Under the pieces are notes generated by a model, which searched no databases, was not told the DNA's origin, and was given only the letters and a program-made list of their open reading frames with translations. The position numbers and the translations under genes were made by a program. Shown here piece after piece: positions 23,141 to 34,792 of a stretch of DNA of 64,000 bases. The stretch is from Stromatinia cepivora (taxonomy: Eukaryota > Ascomycota > Leotiomycetes > Helotiales > Sclerotiniaceae): positions 992,001 through 1,056,000 of the forward strand of contig RCTD01000006.1 in assembly GCA_014898415.1 (NCBI GenBank). Reading direction: 5' to 3'. Every line of letters begins with the position of its first letter. Position 1 is the first letter of the stretch.

Positions 23141-24165
23141 CTATCTTGCAGGAAGATTTTTCCTTAGCTTGATGGTCTGTTCATACAAAACGTCCTTGAA
23201 GGCGAATAAGAATGCAGCAGTCAGAACACTTTGTGACACTTTGGGGGCAATTCCTGAGAAGGGTTAGTGACAAGTCTTTCAACAACTTTCAGAAATATCT
23301 ACCTTTGTAGAATCCCTCGTAGCCCTCTTCTTTCAAAATACGTTTCATGCCCTGTATCATATTTTCTTTTCCTCCGTCCCTTCCGGCGACGTGCATGCGA
23401 CTCTTGACTGTGATATAAGGGTATGTGATAGAAGTAGCAAAGAGCTTCCCTAACGCGCCTAGAAGGAATGCCAATGTTGGAGTGACTCTCTTCTTTTTCT
23501 CAATGAAATTCTTCAACTGCTCGAAAATTGTGTATTGTAATATTGGGTTGATAACAAGTACCAGTGCGGGTACAACTCCAGAAAAGAGCGCCTGTGGACC
23601 TTCATCTCTAAGAAGTGCAAACAATGTGCCAAGCGTTGTAGGAGCCTTTGATGGCTTGACACCAGGCAAAAAACTCCCATCTGTCTCCTTATTTCTCTTT
23701 CGTGTCGTCATTCGCGTATTAACTACCCAAATAGGATTTGTGAGCAAGACTGTCGCTGAGCCTGCGATTGCTCCCGCGATCATCGATTCAATTGTTGTAA
23801 GTTTCTTTGAAGCTCGACCAGTCTTGAGTGCCGCCTTCTCGAAACCTGAACGAGTCCATTCATACCAGTAGTAATATACAAAGTTTGTAACACTAATTCC
23901 AAATAGTGCTGAATCGAGCCCAGCATAAAGACCTTTGATACCCTCACGTTCCATGATGTGCTTTACAGCGTCGAGGAATCCCGAATCGGCACGTTTTGAT
24001 TCAACTTGGGCGCGTGTAGACAGTGTAATAAGAGGATAGCTTCTAATTGTTAACATTGAAAAGGCGGAGAAGGATAGGGGCCTGATACGTAAGAGCCATG
24101 GAAAGAATGCCCCCACCAGCACCGGAAAGAGCATGAGCAACATTATCTGATTGCTGAGCCGCCAT
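23141..24165 (-). CDS. Mitochondrial-carrier-family protein, peroxisomal PMP47/Ant1 type
   Basis: Three exons on the minus strand (24165-24089, 24039-23303, 23253-23141) encode 308 residues starting MAAQQSDNVAHALSGAGGG. Three carrier repeats are visible by their helix-kink motifs: YPLITLSTRAQ, NPIWVVNTRM and YPYITVKSRM. FYKGIAPKVSQSVLTAAFLF marks the last repeat. The motif set matches PMP47/SLC25A17 peroxisomal carriers. In yeasts these exchange ATP for AMP across the peroxisomal membrane and supply ATP for fatty-acid activation. The role here is inferred from the family. The first intron ends TAGAAG, a tandem NAGNAG acceptor. The downstream site gives the conserved LTYPLITLSTRAQ, and the upstream site would change that to LTSYPL with one added residue (net +1). 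A GAT-rich repeat lies in the 5' leader. The gene is divergent from the Abp2-like gene. Confidence 0.9.
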
Positions 24166-25020
24166 GATTGATTTACATATATGTATTACAATAGACGGTG
24201 ATGGAGATGGCGATGGCGATGGCGATGTTGATGTTGATGGTGATGAAGTCTTGATAAAGGAGTGTTAATTGACAAAAGGAGATGTAATAATAATAATAAT
24301 AATAATGATTTGAATAAAAGACGTGAGGAATGAAGAAAGATGAATTAATTCGTCATGATAATAAGTCCTCTGCATGAGATGTGCATTGTCAGTTTGCATA
24401 TCAAAGGAAGATGACTTACCGAGGTAATGTGGGACCCCTTGCATTTATTTTATCCCCGGCCCCACTTGAATTACCTAATTACAGCACAATACTGAGATCT
24501 CACTCACGTGCTGATATCTATTCTTATCTATGATTAGTAATCCACGACCTGGAAATTAAACCTCAATCAGATCAAACTTTCTCACACAGTAATTATTGTC
24601 AATTATCTACAATTCTCGTCAACGCTACCTAGTCATTATATACCCCCCTTTTTGTTTAACTTATCGCAAAATCTATCCAGAATATCCATTCCAGAACTTC
24701 TTCATTTGTTTTTTATTAGATACCCAACATCGTTTTCCTCTAAATTTCAAACTTCTTACTTTTCAGCTGACGCTTCAATTGGAGTACAAGGTATCATTAT
24801 TTGGCAGAAAGGGGAAAACGTGTCTTTCACTACTCTTTTTCTTTTCTTTTTTTTCTTTGGAAATATTTTTGAAAATTAGGAGTAAATTTCATTATTTCTA
24901 TCAAGTCATCGTCTGATCATCAAAAGACATCTCATATCTTTTTTCGAAAAACCAAAATATTTTAATTGCTTTACCAGAAATTAGCCTGGGTGGGTTATTT
25001 GATAACTCAAAAGTGGGAGA
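24166..25020. other. Divergent promoter of carrier and Abp2-like genes
   Basis: No gene is visible. Just upstream of the carrier ATG is a GATGGC/GATGTT repeat (24199-24246), then an AAT repeat (24285-24306). The right half is T-rich and leads to the Abp2-like start. Confidence 0.55.
24199..24246. repeat. GAT-type trinucleotide repeats in carrier 5' leader
   Basis: GATGGA, GATGGC, GATGTT and GATGGT units run in tandem about 35 bases upstream of the carrier start. An AAT trinucleotide run follows at 24285-24306. Simple-sequence DNA; it may vary in length. Confidence 0.8.
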
Positions 25021-27189
25021 ATGCTCCCAGTCCTTCATGTCCCTGCAATGATCTCTGAACCTACAAAACGTCGATTGGAAAGTAAATATGCCCCAATTGC
25101 ACCTCAAGGAGGTGAACAGTATATTCAAGCCCATAGTCAAGCATCATGTTCAAATGCTCTTGATAGGGTGGTGCCTGAGCATTCGGTACAATCTTCATTG
25201 GAAAATTCATCTCCGAATCAGCAGAGTTCTCGAAGTCTACCTTCGAGAGAAGTTACAGACGAGAATTTCGACGATGCCTACGTACGCTTCATCATGTACT
25301 GCAATCCTACTGTGGCATCAGACACAGATACTGCTGAACTCAGGCGAATATTTCGAGCGCCCCCAAAAAGTGATAATAAGAGTTTCAGCACTTTTACATT
25401 ATTCGAATTGATTCGTAAATTAGAGAATAAAGAAATCAAAACATGGGCACAACTGGCAATAGACCTGGGAGTTGAGCCTCCTGCTTTGGAGAAAGGTCAA
25501 AGTGCTCAGAAGGTACAACAGTATGCGGTTAGGCTCAAGGTATATAAGTCAATCTTAGAAACTCATCAATGTTGAGCTAACGATATTTAGCGGTGGTTGC
25601 ATGCGATGCATGTTGATGCTTTCTTTGAATATTTATTGAACAAACCGCATGTATATTGGACGCAAGTACCATCACCTAACGAACCACCGTCGGAGCTTGG
25701 CCGAGACGGAGTTACTGCTGATGAAGATTTGGCTCTTCGCGCTTTGCTTCCAGAGACAAGGCCTAAACGCGGACGAAAGAAGGCTGAAGATAGGGACGAT
25801 GATGACATGGGAAGATCACCGTCTCAGCGTCCTCGTTTACATTCGCCTACTTTGTCCGAAGATTTTATGATTGCTAGAGCTTCTTTGCATCCTGATAGTG
25901 CTACTCCAGCGACAGCAACTTCTTCCTTTCAGCAGGGCTTTGATTCCCGATTGAGTCCATGGTCTGCAACAGAAGTTCGAGGTCCCCTAGTGGATAATTT
26001 TAGATGGGGTGCTCCACCCGAAAATGCAACTCCTCTATCAGCTTATCCACAATCAGCTCTTACACCCTCAACCAGAACACATCTTTGGCCGGATAGCAAT
26101 GAACCTCAGTCTGCTATAACGCCAAATAAATCACGATCCAGACGTCGTCATGGTCCTGCGGTATCATCAGCATGGCCAAGCAATGGTAGTGCATCTACTG
26201 GAAAATTACGAGGCAGACCACCAAGTAACCGTTCTGTTACTGATGGTCCCTTTTCGACTTTCCCCGCCAATCCTGGTTCTATAAGGGACACGCCAACTGC
26301 TACCCCTACAGTAGCAGATTCTGAAATTCCGAATTTCTTTCCTGCGGGCGTCGGAGCCAATCCACCTGTTAGCAATCCACAAACTCAAAATTCTCGCCCA
26401 AATCGACTTTCACTTCAAGTCCCACAAAGAAAAGGCGGTAATATTCGATTAGCGACGCCACCACCACCTGTCGTACTCCTCAATGGTGGGACCGATACGA
26501 ACATGCAACATGATTTAATGAATCAATCTCAACAAACATCGTTAATGGAATACTTCAACAACCCCATCAACGGACCTCCAGACCCCAGTTTCGAACACTT
26601 TGTTAGCATAGCATTTCGCCAAAACGAAGATTTTGATCGCACCAACATCGATGCTTTAGAATCTCACTTCATAGGCGAAATCCTCGTCGCCGAATGGTAC
26701 GATGTAGCTGGAAACTCAATTCAACGATGCTCTATAGACGAAGCATCTAAAATCTGCAAACAAGTAATTCGAAATCTCCAGGCCGAATCTAGCAGTACAG
26801 AGGCCTTCCTTATCAATCTTTCAGCACTAGCAGGCGGCCCACTTATGACGCGTCTTCGCGTTACAAGAATTGAATTTCCCGGACCACCCCTAAGAGTAGA
26901 TTATGAATGTCATTGGAAAATGAAATTTGGCAGTCTTGAAGGAAATTTCACGATAAGAGCTACAGTTGTTGAGGATAATGGGAAGATGGGGATGGGGGAA
27001 GGAATGGGGGAAATTGGGAGGGGAAGAGAGGAAGAGGAGGAGAGTTGGAAGGCGAAATATTTGAGTTTGCAGCGGCAGATTAAGGAGAGGGATGCGAAGG
27101 TTAGGATGTTGAAGAGGAGCATGGTGGATGCATTGGTTATTAGTGAGGGGTGGATTAAGGGAGGAGGGGGGTCTCAAAATCAGGGGTAA
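25021..27189 (+). CDS. abp2: ARS-binding protein 2 (Abp2)-like DNA-binding protein
   Basis: Two exons (25021-25539 and 25591-27189) encode 705 residues. The conserved part is residues about 80-200: the segment DAYVRFIMYCNPTV, then FTLFELIRKLENKEIKTWAQ, QQYAVRLKRWLHAMHVDAFF and EYLLNKPHVYW, with the intron splitting RLK/RWLH. This is the Abp2 domain known from fission yeast ARS-binding protein 2, which binds AT-rich replication origins. The middle 250 residues are Pro/Ser/Thr-rich and include AT-hook-like GRKK and GRPPS pieces. The C-terminus has a conserved globular block around NPINGPPDPSFEHFVSIAF and ends in a charged coiled coil (KAKYLSLQRQIKERDAKVRM). Fungal members are commonly annotated as ARS-binding or putative transcription factors; the origin role here is inferred. 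The start at 25021 is the first ATG; MISEPTKRR nine codons later is an alternative. Confidence 0.82.
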
Positions 27190-28349
27190 AGCAGTGGAGC
27201 AGTTGATGGTTCGGGTTTGGAGAATTCAATGGTCGAGCAGTCAGGTGGCAGGTACAATTGCTGAAAAGAAAGAATTTATTTTTCGTGTGGCTGGCCGGGA
27301 CCGGGTTTGAATTACATATATCGAATACACAATGAACAAGTGGTAGTTAGATATCTATGTTCCTGGGTACAAGGACGCTAGTGCATGATGAAAAAATTTG
27401 TCATCTGTACCGGGGGACCTGGGTATATATGACCCTAAATTTCATTGATGGCCGCCCCCCTGATCATTCAGATATGCAACAAACTTTTCTTCTCTGGATG
27501 AGTGAATTGGAGGTGATGTGGTAAAGTAATCCTTGACTTTCTTGTAGTGGAGTTAGTTGGTTGGAATTATAGCATCTCGGATTTGATTGTATGAAGACTC
27601 AAATGAATGAATGGGTTGTGAGAATTTTAAATTAATTAACCTCCCATTCCAGAATTATTTCGACAAGAATCTTTGTCGGGCTAACAGCGCAAACCAATGA
27701 TCAGATCTTGGGGTTTATATAGCATATTTCTATCTACGGAGTCAATCATCAGCTACGTGAGATCTTACCTACGTACATGTATGTGCACCTTAACCCCATC
27801 ATCCGAAAAGAGATTGAATCTTCCAAATATATCTCTCCCGACCTCTGAATCTTCCCTCTCAGTCTCCAGAAGAGAGAGAGAATACAAATATGAGGATGCT
27901 GTGGTTATTCGGTATATTATTTTCGTGTATGCGATGTGTATAGGTAGGTATTTAAACTTTTCTTCATCCTTCGTTTTTTTCTTCTCCTAGTTTTGTGTTT
28001 CGATACGTTTCGATATTCTTATTCTATGGTTGGGTTATGGAGTCACTTAAGCCTTATTGCGGATATATGGATTCTTCCATCTCATATCCCTTTTATTCCT
28101 TCATCCATTTCAAATGTATTTTACGTATAAAGTACTTAAATAAGAATAAAAGATCTCTCGGACTTCAGCATCATAGCTGCATTATTGATATCACCAGCTA
28201 TTTATTAGCACGAAACTGGAGGGGCGAAATTTCTTAAGATTATGAAGTCGAAGACCATGTTATGAATGCGATGGAAAGCGTAGTCGTGGAAGTATGAAGA
28301 AGAATGATGCAGAATAACGTATGCGATGTCTGTTGATAGGAGAAGATAG
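27190..28349. other. Intergenic, 3' of Abp2-like gene
   Basis: No gene is recognised in these 1.16 kb. Short open frames show no domains. The region ends at the MITE. Confidence 0.5.
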
Positions 28350-28686
28350 TACCGTATAAACTCAAGAAACTCGTTTAACACTAAGCCCTTTTTAGAAAGA
28401 TGATCGCCCGTAAGTTAGGGTTTAGAATCTTCAAATTCCGATGCTTTTTTCAACTTCGTATCGGAATATCTAAAATTCCGATATCAGTTGACCTATAAAA
28501 TCCCTCAGATCTTGAATTATTCATGAGTTTAAGGTTTTTAGGCATTGCTTCAGCATGTGACTGGGAATCCAAGTAGCTTCTCTGATATTGAACTAACCCT
28601 ATAATAGGCATAGCTTCCTGCCGATCCCCAAAACCTTATTCCATAATAGGGAAAGTGTTAAACGAGTTTCTTGGGTTTATACGGTA
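28350..28686. mobile_element. MITE with 32 bp terminal inverted repeats, TA-flanked
   Basis: A 32-base sequence at 28350-28381 (TACCGTATAAACTCAAGAAA then CTCGTTTAACAC) recurs as its reverse complement at 28655-28686 with a single mismatch. The whole unit is 337 bases. Both ends are TA dinucleotides bordering CCGTATAAAC, as expected if a Tc1/mariner-type transposase inserted it at a TA and duplicated it. There is no coding capacity inside. The interior has further short inverted repeats around TTCCGAT. This is a non-autonomous miniature inverted-repeat element; its parent transposon is not in the window. Confidence 0.88.
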
Positions 28687-29944
28687 GTTTAATAGGATTT
28701 TGGATGTCAGACTCGAATTCTATTGGGATGAATGTGGGTGGTTTAGGAGAAGAAAGACTTAGGACTTAGACTTGATGGGGTATTTGAAGAGTGGTGGAAA
28801 CCAGTTTTTCCGCTTCATAAAGTTGTTTATCTGGCGATTGGTAATGACAATGAGAAGTATCGATACTTTTAGGTGGACCTTGGGGAGGGTGATTGCCAAG
28901 CCGCCTTTTCTTGCAAGTGGTATTGTTCATAGGAGTGCAGAGTCTAATTCTACAGATAGTTCCTTGATTTGCAATTTCAAGATCAAAATATTCATATTCA
29001 TTATTCGAGCTTAGGAAATTTTGTCTAAAAGACACGTGTGCGGAGTCCCTATCGTATGTACAACGAATATCGCACATTCCCGGAGCATAACAGAGAAATA
29101 TAGATGTGGAAATTAATAAGAGAAGTAGCGAGCCATTGACCTCTTTTGATAAATGATTTATATACCGCTGTATTTGAAGATTTGTATGATAGAGAGATGG
29201 AGCATCAGGATGTGGATTTGAGTTTCGTGAAGGCGACGGTGAAGTTGGTGGGTGAAGTGCATATAGAGGAGAATTTGCGGCGATGATGGTGACTTTGGCT
29301 ACGCATATTGTGGGTTTTCGCTTGAGATTGGATATTTGGGCGTTTAAAGCCGTATGGAGATTTGTGAGAGGAGATGCCGTATGGATGATAGATCGATGAA
29401 AAGAGAGAGAAAGAGGTAAGGTCAATTTCTTTGGGGAACGGAGAAGAAGACTGATGGTTGAGGCAGAGTGAAATAATTGTGATGGGAATGATGGTATTGG
29501 GGGAAAAGATACAGCTCACCAAACTCCCACTGTAAGAGGAAAATAGTAGTAGACCAATAAAAAACGCTAAAAGTATTTGATCATCTAAATGGCGAGAATC
29601 TGCTCTTCTCGTATACTCAAACAATACAAAATTATCCTCAAACCCCGTGGAGAATCTGGAGATACTCAAACCGTATTTTCTCGGGATACAAAACTCTTGA
29701 CTCCGAGATATAGTAAAAATAGATATTTTGGTAGTAGTACAAATGAGAAGTCATGATCAGGAGATGGCATTCTAACTTTAATGATGTGGAATCAAAATTA
29801 CTAGCTTCCGTTATCCATATGGTCTGGGTTAGTGATGTTTTAAAGCATATACTACAAGTAGTCCATTATTTAGGGGGCGCTTTGTATTTTCAACGCAAGT
29901 AGTATATTTTAAAATAAGCCTCCCCTTGTCAGTAACAACTACCA
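28687..29944. other. Intergenic between MITE and tRNA
   Basis: Open frames on the minus strand (28766-29669) have no recognisable domain, lack family-like composition, and overlap one another; I do not call a gene. The last 100 bases precede the tRNA. Confidence 0.45.
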
Positions 29945-30050
29945 GGGGCTGTAACTCAGTGGTAGAGTGCCTCGTTTGCAACCTCAATGATTCGAAAGAG
30001 ACGATTGGTAATGCTCGATGAAGTCCAGGGTTCGACTCCCTGCCGCTCCA
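29945..30050 (+). tRNA. tRNA-Ala(UGC) with a 34-base intron
   Basis: The sequence folds as a tRNA. The acceptor strands are 29945-29951 and 30043-30049 with A73 at 30050. The D arm is ACTC/GAGT. The anticodon TGC is at 29977-29979, followed by A37, and the T arm is CAGGG-TTCGACT-CCCTG. An intron occupies 29981-30014, exactly at the canonical 37/38 position. After splicing the anticodon stem is CCTCG/CGATG. Odd points are a U-C mismatch at 6-67, a C-U mismatch at 28-42, and base 10 being A where most tRNAs have G. That A is matched by a compensating U at position 25, so the D stem still pairs. It may be a functional but divergent copy or the beginning of a pseudogene. Confidence 0.75.
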
Positions 30051-30254
30051 ATATTTTTTGCTTCTTTGGATGTTGATACAACTCGAATATTAAATTTTGG
30101 TGGATGGTTAAAGTTTTGCAATGAGTTTTTGAGCTGAGGATGAAGCGAAGTGGGAAAAGGGACAAGGGGGGCGCTGCTTTTAACGGAAACAGAAAGGAAG
30201 AATGGGTTTGTTCTTTCTGCTTTTATTGTGGTCTGAACGTTCGTTGTGAAAGGT

Positions 30255-30278
30255 ATCTATCTATCTATCTATCTATCC
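30255..30278. repeat. CTAT microsatellite
   Basis: About six copies of TATC/CTAT lie in tandem. Ordinary simple sequence, likely polymorphic. Confidence 0.85.
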
Positions 30279-30966
30279 ATCAATTGCTTCTCTACATTGA
30301 TACTCTAAGAATATGTTCGTACCAATCAATAGCCACACATTCCCACGAACGAACTCCCTCCTTTTTTGATTTTGGAGGTTTTGAGGATTATATAATTCCC
30401 AAAGTCATCAACATCAATATGTCGGCAGTCGGCATTTGGCTTACTACCCGCGTCATGACGTTTTATTTGATTTGTAATACTTAATGGATCCCGTTTCACC
30501 AAAATTGAAAACACATGGTGAAAGTTTTTTTTCTCACAGAAACCTTCAGATCTCTGGAGAATATGTCATTGCCTACAAATCAGATCAACTAATCATTTGC
30601 CCAATCCCCACTACTTCGGACATATTCGTTGGCGATTCACCCCCACTACCAACCACACACCTCCAACCCCTAAGAGGAAGCTGGCGAAGTTGGCTTTCTT
30701 TGCTCGTGCCGTCTTGCGGCCAGAAAAGTATGTTTACCACAAAATGGTAAATTACAAGGGGAATGGTGGTCCATATTTGGGTGGAGTTTGATGCACTTTC
30801 TGACAGTACGACTCGTGCTGCACGATCTTGGATATTCTCCGAATGCTATAGATATGTAGTCTATCGGGTTTGTAAGCAATGTCATGATGTTAGAACCATC
30901 ATGCTGAACAATCAAGCCGGTAAGTTTTTTCCCTGCTTCTTACGCCATTGCACAATGTAATAGGGC

Positions 30967-30973
30967 TATAAAA
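30967..30973 (+). promoter_or_regulatory. TATA box of old yellow enzyme gene
   Basis: TATAAAA lies 140 bases upstream of the ATG at 31113, in a promoter otherwise without open frames. A strong TATA box is typical of inducible, stress-type fungal genes, which fits an old yellow enzyme. Confidence 0.65.
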
Positions 30974-31112
30974 GCATATGGACCCTTCGTCCTTCTCAAT
31001 TCATTCCATTCCTCTTGATTCAAACAAGCAAGCAAACAAGCAAGCAAGTAATCGAACTGCAACAATATATTCACATACCTACCGACCTCTCTCTCGATAA
31101 TACCTAACAAAT

Positions 31113-32231
31113 ATGTCTTCATCAACACTCTTCACTCCACTCAAGGTTGGAGCTTCCGAGCTTCAACATCGAATTGCCATGGCACCCCTCACCCGATTCC
31201 GTGCCGATGATAACCATGTACCACTTCCAATGGTCTCCGATTATTATACACAACGTGCTTCTGTTCCCGGCACACTCCTCATCACTGAAGCTACCTTTAT
31301 TGCCCCTCAAGCCGGCGGCTATTCTCATGTCCCTGGTATCTGGAGCAAAGATCAAATTACCGCATGGAAAAAAGTTACCGATGCCGTACACGCGAAGAAA
31401 TCATACATTTGGATGCAATTGTGGGCATTGGGAAGAGCTGCAGATGCAACATACTTGGAGCAAACTGGTTATAAAGTCAAATCTGCAAGCGATATTCCGT
31501 TCGAGGGAGGAGCCAAACCAGAACCCTTGACCGAGGCGGAAATCAAGGACTATTTTGGATTATATGCACAAGCTGCAAAGAATGCAATTGAAGCTGGATT
31601 CGATGGTGTCGAGATTCACGGCGCAAATGGTTACTTGGTCGATCAGTTTTTCCAAGATACTGCCAACCAACGTACCGACTCTTGGGGAGGAAGTATTGAG
31701 AACCGGGCACGTTTCGGACTTGAGGTTACCAAGGCTGTGGTTGCAGCTGTTGGTGCTGACAAGACTGCTATTAGATTGAGCCCATATTCTCCTTTCCAAG
31801 GAATGAAGATGGCTGATCCTATTCCACAATTTAGCTACATCGCTCAAGAGCTTAAAAAACTGAACCTTGCATACCTACACGTTGTCGAGTCTAGAATCAC
31901 TGGAGCCTCAGATGTTGAAGCAACGGACAAGGTCGACTTCATCATTGATATCTGGGATGGTACTAGTCCACTTCTTCTCGCTGGGGGGTTCACAGCGAAA
32001 TCTGCAAAGAAGGCCGTTGATGAAGAGTACAAAGGAAAGGATATTGTGATTGTATTTGGAAGATACTTTATCGCCAATCCAGATCTTCCATTCAGAGTGA
32101 AGGAGGGAATTGAGTTTACGCCATATGATAGAAATTTCTTCTATAATAAGACGGAGGCGCAGGGTTATACCACTTATACATTTAGCAAGGACTTCGAGGC
32201 GCAACAAAAGGCTATTGAAGCTTCAGCATGA
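31113..32231 (+). CDS. Old yellow enzyme-type NADPH dehydrogenase (FMN)
   Basis: A single exon encodes 372 residues. The TIM-barrel flavoenzyme pattern is complete: FTPLKVGASELQHRIAMAPL with the FMN-contacting Thr27, then WMQLWALGRA with Gln102. The substrate-binding His169/Asn172 pair and the proton-donor Tyr174 are in EIHGANGYLVDQFF, and RTDSWGGSIENRARF follows. The phosphate-binding region appears as LLLAGGFT and VIVFGRYFIANPDLP. Old yellow enzymes use NADPH to reduce activated C=C bonds of enones and nitro compounds; the physiological substrate is rarely known, and in fungi some act in alkaloid or secondary pathways. The nearest biosynthetic locus is some 18 kb away, so no link is claimed. 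Length and motifs match the family fully. A TATA box lies at 30967-30973. Confidence 0.95.
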   Translation: MSSSTLFTPLKVGASELQHRIAMAPLTRFRADDNHVPLPMVSDYYTQRASVPGTLLITEATFIAPQAGGYSHVPGIWSKDQITAWKKVTDAVHAKKSYIWMQLWALGRAADATYLEQTGYKVKSASDIPFEGGAKPEPLTEAEIKDYFGLYAQAAKNAIEAGFDGVEIHGANGYLVDQFFQDTANQRTDSWGGSIENRARFGLEVTKAVVAAVGADKTAIRLSPYSPFQGMKMADPIPQFSYIAQELKKLNLAYLHVVESRITGASDVEATDKVDFIIDIWDGTSPLLLAGGFTAKSAKKAVDEEYKGKDIVIVFGRYFIANPDLPFRVKEGIEFTPYDRNFFYNKTEAQGYTTYTFSKDFEAQQKAIEASA

Positions 32232-33116
32232 TTTAGAACAGACAGATATATTGATATAGACAGATGAATATAGATAGCTAGAGTATAGTAATAAAGAAAT
32301 AGACATTTTTTTTCACAGTATCAGTTCAATTGCGTAGTGATAGATACCTCTTCACGAGTGTAGCTAAAAAAAAAACGACTGAGGATATAAAATGACTATT
32401 TGACCTGTGCGATCGAATATCATGCCGATTCTGCCTGATATTTTCGGTGCCGCATGCTGTGACTTGTGTGTGGCTGATCAAGCAAAAATCTCTAGCCACA
32501 ATAAAGCTATAGAGGCGGTCTAGTATTCATCCGACCGAATTTAAACCGAATGCCAAGAGCCTGCATATCTCGAGATTATACAGTAGATAAAAAAGAAGAA
32601 TCTGGGGATCCCCAGCTCGTTGATTAATGCAGAAAGAGCTCTTGGCTCTCAAGTCTCAGATTAAAAACTCTAAATAAAGTAAGTTCGGTTGGGCCGAAAC
32701 ATTAACAAACTTGAGATCGCAGGGTTCTTACTCCTATCAATCTCAATCTTCCGATCCTAACTTGCATTTCCAACGGCGCTACGCCATTTTATACCCCAAC
32801 TTTGTTACAGTACGAACTGGGGAAGTTATATGTCATCATGTTTATAGGAGCGTAATTGAATCCTTTGATGTAGGTACAGGCTGGTAATCTCAGACACCAT
32901 TTGTCCGAACGGCACATCCGATAACTACTCGCCTCTTCCCTTACAGCTACCCCGGCTGTTTCTTGAGCACATTTTCTGTTACATTCTACTAGGTAGCTAG
33001 GATATCATACCCAGTCATTTCGGCCCGTCCATAACCCCTCATCACGCTCGTAAAATACCCTGGACGGCACCAACACACTCTCCCTGGCAGGACAAGACCA
33101 GCATCACAACTAAACC
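32232..33116. other. Intergenic
   Basis: 885 bases between two plus-strand genes. I see no gene or repeat of note. It should hold the 3' end of the old yellow enzyme transcript and the promoter of the mannosyltransferase gene. Confidence 0.5.
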
Positions 33117-34792
33117 ATGACATTCCTTCCTAAACGTTACTTTCGCGCCCCACGATCCCCTCTTCATCCCCATTCACGCCTTCCCAATCTATGTCTCGCC
33201 GTCGCAGTGTTCTTCCTTCTCGATGCTTATTGGCTCGTTATCAATCTTCCACATCCAATACGTACCATCACGCCTCCATATTCGGCAATTGATTCCTCTA
33301 GTTTGACGTCGAATGAACATGAACCCCTCTCACTACCAGGTCAGGATCCTCCATCGATGAGAAGAGTTGGAAGGGGGGGGGACCAAGAGTCATTATTATC
33401 TAGTGATATTGAAAATGAAGGAGCATTTCAGGGATTTACACCACGAATTGGAAATCCCAATAATGAGGCAATTTTCATCGCAGCTATATTTCGTAAGTCT
33501 GAAATAATGCTCAGACTAAATTGGTCACCGGCTCTTATATCCCTGGTTCAACATCTGGGGCCCCAGAATGTCTATGTCTCAATTATTGAGTCAGGTTCTT
33601 GGGATGGGACGAAAGCGGCACTGATGGATTTGGATGGTATGCTAGATGAAGCGGGGGTAGAAAGGACGATTGAATTGGGTATGGATCGCGAGGCTCAGCT
33701 TGAAGAATTAGAACATGTGCCAGCGGAGGGACAGGATAGAACGGGATGGTTGTTTACGGGAAGGAAAGAGAGTGAAAGTGGGTGGGAAATGAGACGGATA
33801 CCATATTTGGCGAGATTGAGAAATAGGGCTATGGAACCTTTACTGAGGGTGTGGGATGAGGGAAGAGGGAGGAAGTTTGATAAGATTTTGTGGATTAACG
33901 ATGTGGTTTTTACGGTATGTTGTCACGTGTTTCTTCTCCTTTTCCTTTTGTTTATTTTCTACCTTACTTCACTTCATCACTAGTATCTCTATACCAGTTT
34001 ATCTCCCGTCTATCCCGTTCTCTGCCTCAAAAATCAGACCTGTGACTAATCCCACAACAGACAGCCGACGTAACCACTCTCCTCGCCACTAACAATAACT
34101 CCTACGCTGCCGCTTGTTCCCTTGATTTCTCGCACCCATCCCAATACTACGACACCTTTGCTCTCCGTGACTCCTCTGGTCGAAAAACCTCATCTCTTTC
34201 CTGGCCATACTTTTATTCCTCACAATCTTTAAATGCCTTGAAAAGAAACGAGCCCGTGCCTGTGAAAAGTTGTTGGAATGGAATGGTCGTTTTCGATGCG
34301 GAACCTTGGTATCCTTCTTCTTCCAAGGAACAAGGAATCAATAATTCGCAAAGCCATAATTTCAAAGGCCTAAAATTTAGAGGCGTCGCAGACTCCCTAG
34401 CTCAAAAACACGTAGAGGGTAGTGAATGCTGTTTGATACACGCGGATAATCCACTGAGGGAAAGCAAGGGGATTTATGTAAATCCGAATGTGAGGGTGGC
34501 GTATAGAAGCGATACTTATAAGAAGGTAAATGGGAGGGCCGGATGGCCTGGGAAGTGGGAGGCTGTGAGCGGTGTTTGGGGGGTTAGGGTGGGGTGGATG
34601 AGGGAATGGGGGAGTGGGTGGGTGGAGAGGGGACGGGTGGGAAGGAGGGTGGGAAGTTGGGTGAGGGAGGGGAGAATACATGGGGATGGCGATGGGCATG
34701 GCGGTGGGGATGAGGAGAGGGAGGAAAAGGGAATAGAGTGTTTGATTAATGAGATGCAGGTTTTGTATCAAAGTGGATGGAGACATATTTAA
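33117..34792 (+). CDS. GT69 (CAP59/CMT1-like) alpha-1,3-mannosyltransferase
   Basis: Two exons (33117-33914 and 34061-34792) encode 509 residues. A short basic cytosolic tail and one transmembrane helix (about residues 24-44, LCLAVAVFFLLDAYWLVINL) make it a type II Golgi-style membrane protein. The catalytic region holds NEAIFIAAIFRKSEIMLR, VYVSIIESGSWDGT, RIPYLARLRNRAMEPLL and ILWINDVVFT, which is the CAP59/CMT1 pattern. CWNGMVVFDAEPW comes in exon 2, and ECCLIHADN near the end. Cryptococcal members transfer mannose in capsule and glycan synthesis; in filamentous ascomycetes the role is presumed cell-wall or extracellular glycan mannosylation. The last 100 residues are unusually Gly/Arg/Trp-rich (runs of GW, RVG, GDGDGHGGG), which looks like locally expanded sequence on an otherwise normal enzyme. 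Confidence 0.88.

Larger units (their letters stand above)
30051..31112. other. Intergenic between tRNA and old yellow enzyme
   Basis: A CTAT microsatellite lies at about 30255-30278. No gene is recognised. The right end is the old yellow enzyme promoter, with a TATA box at 30967. Confidence 0.55.

Noticed and set aside
28766..29669. Overlapping minus-strand open frames near the MITE
   Set aside because: No recognisable domain, two overlapping frames in conflict, and composition like spacer DNA.
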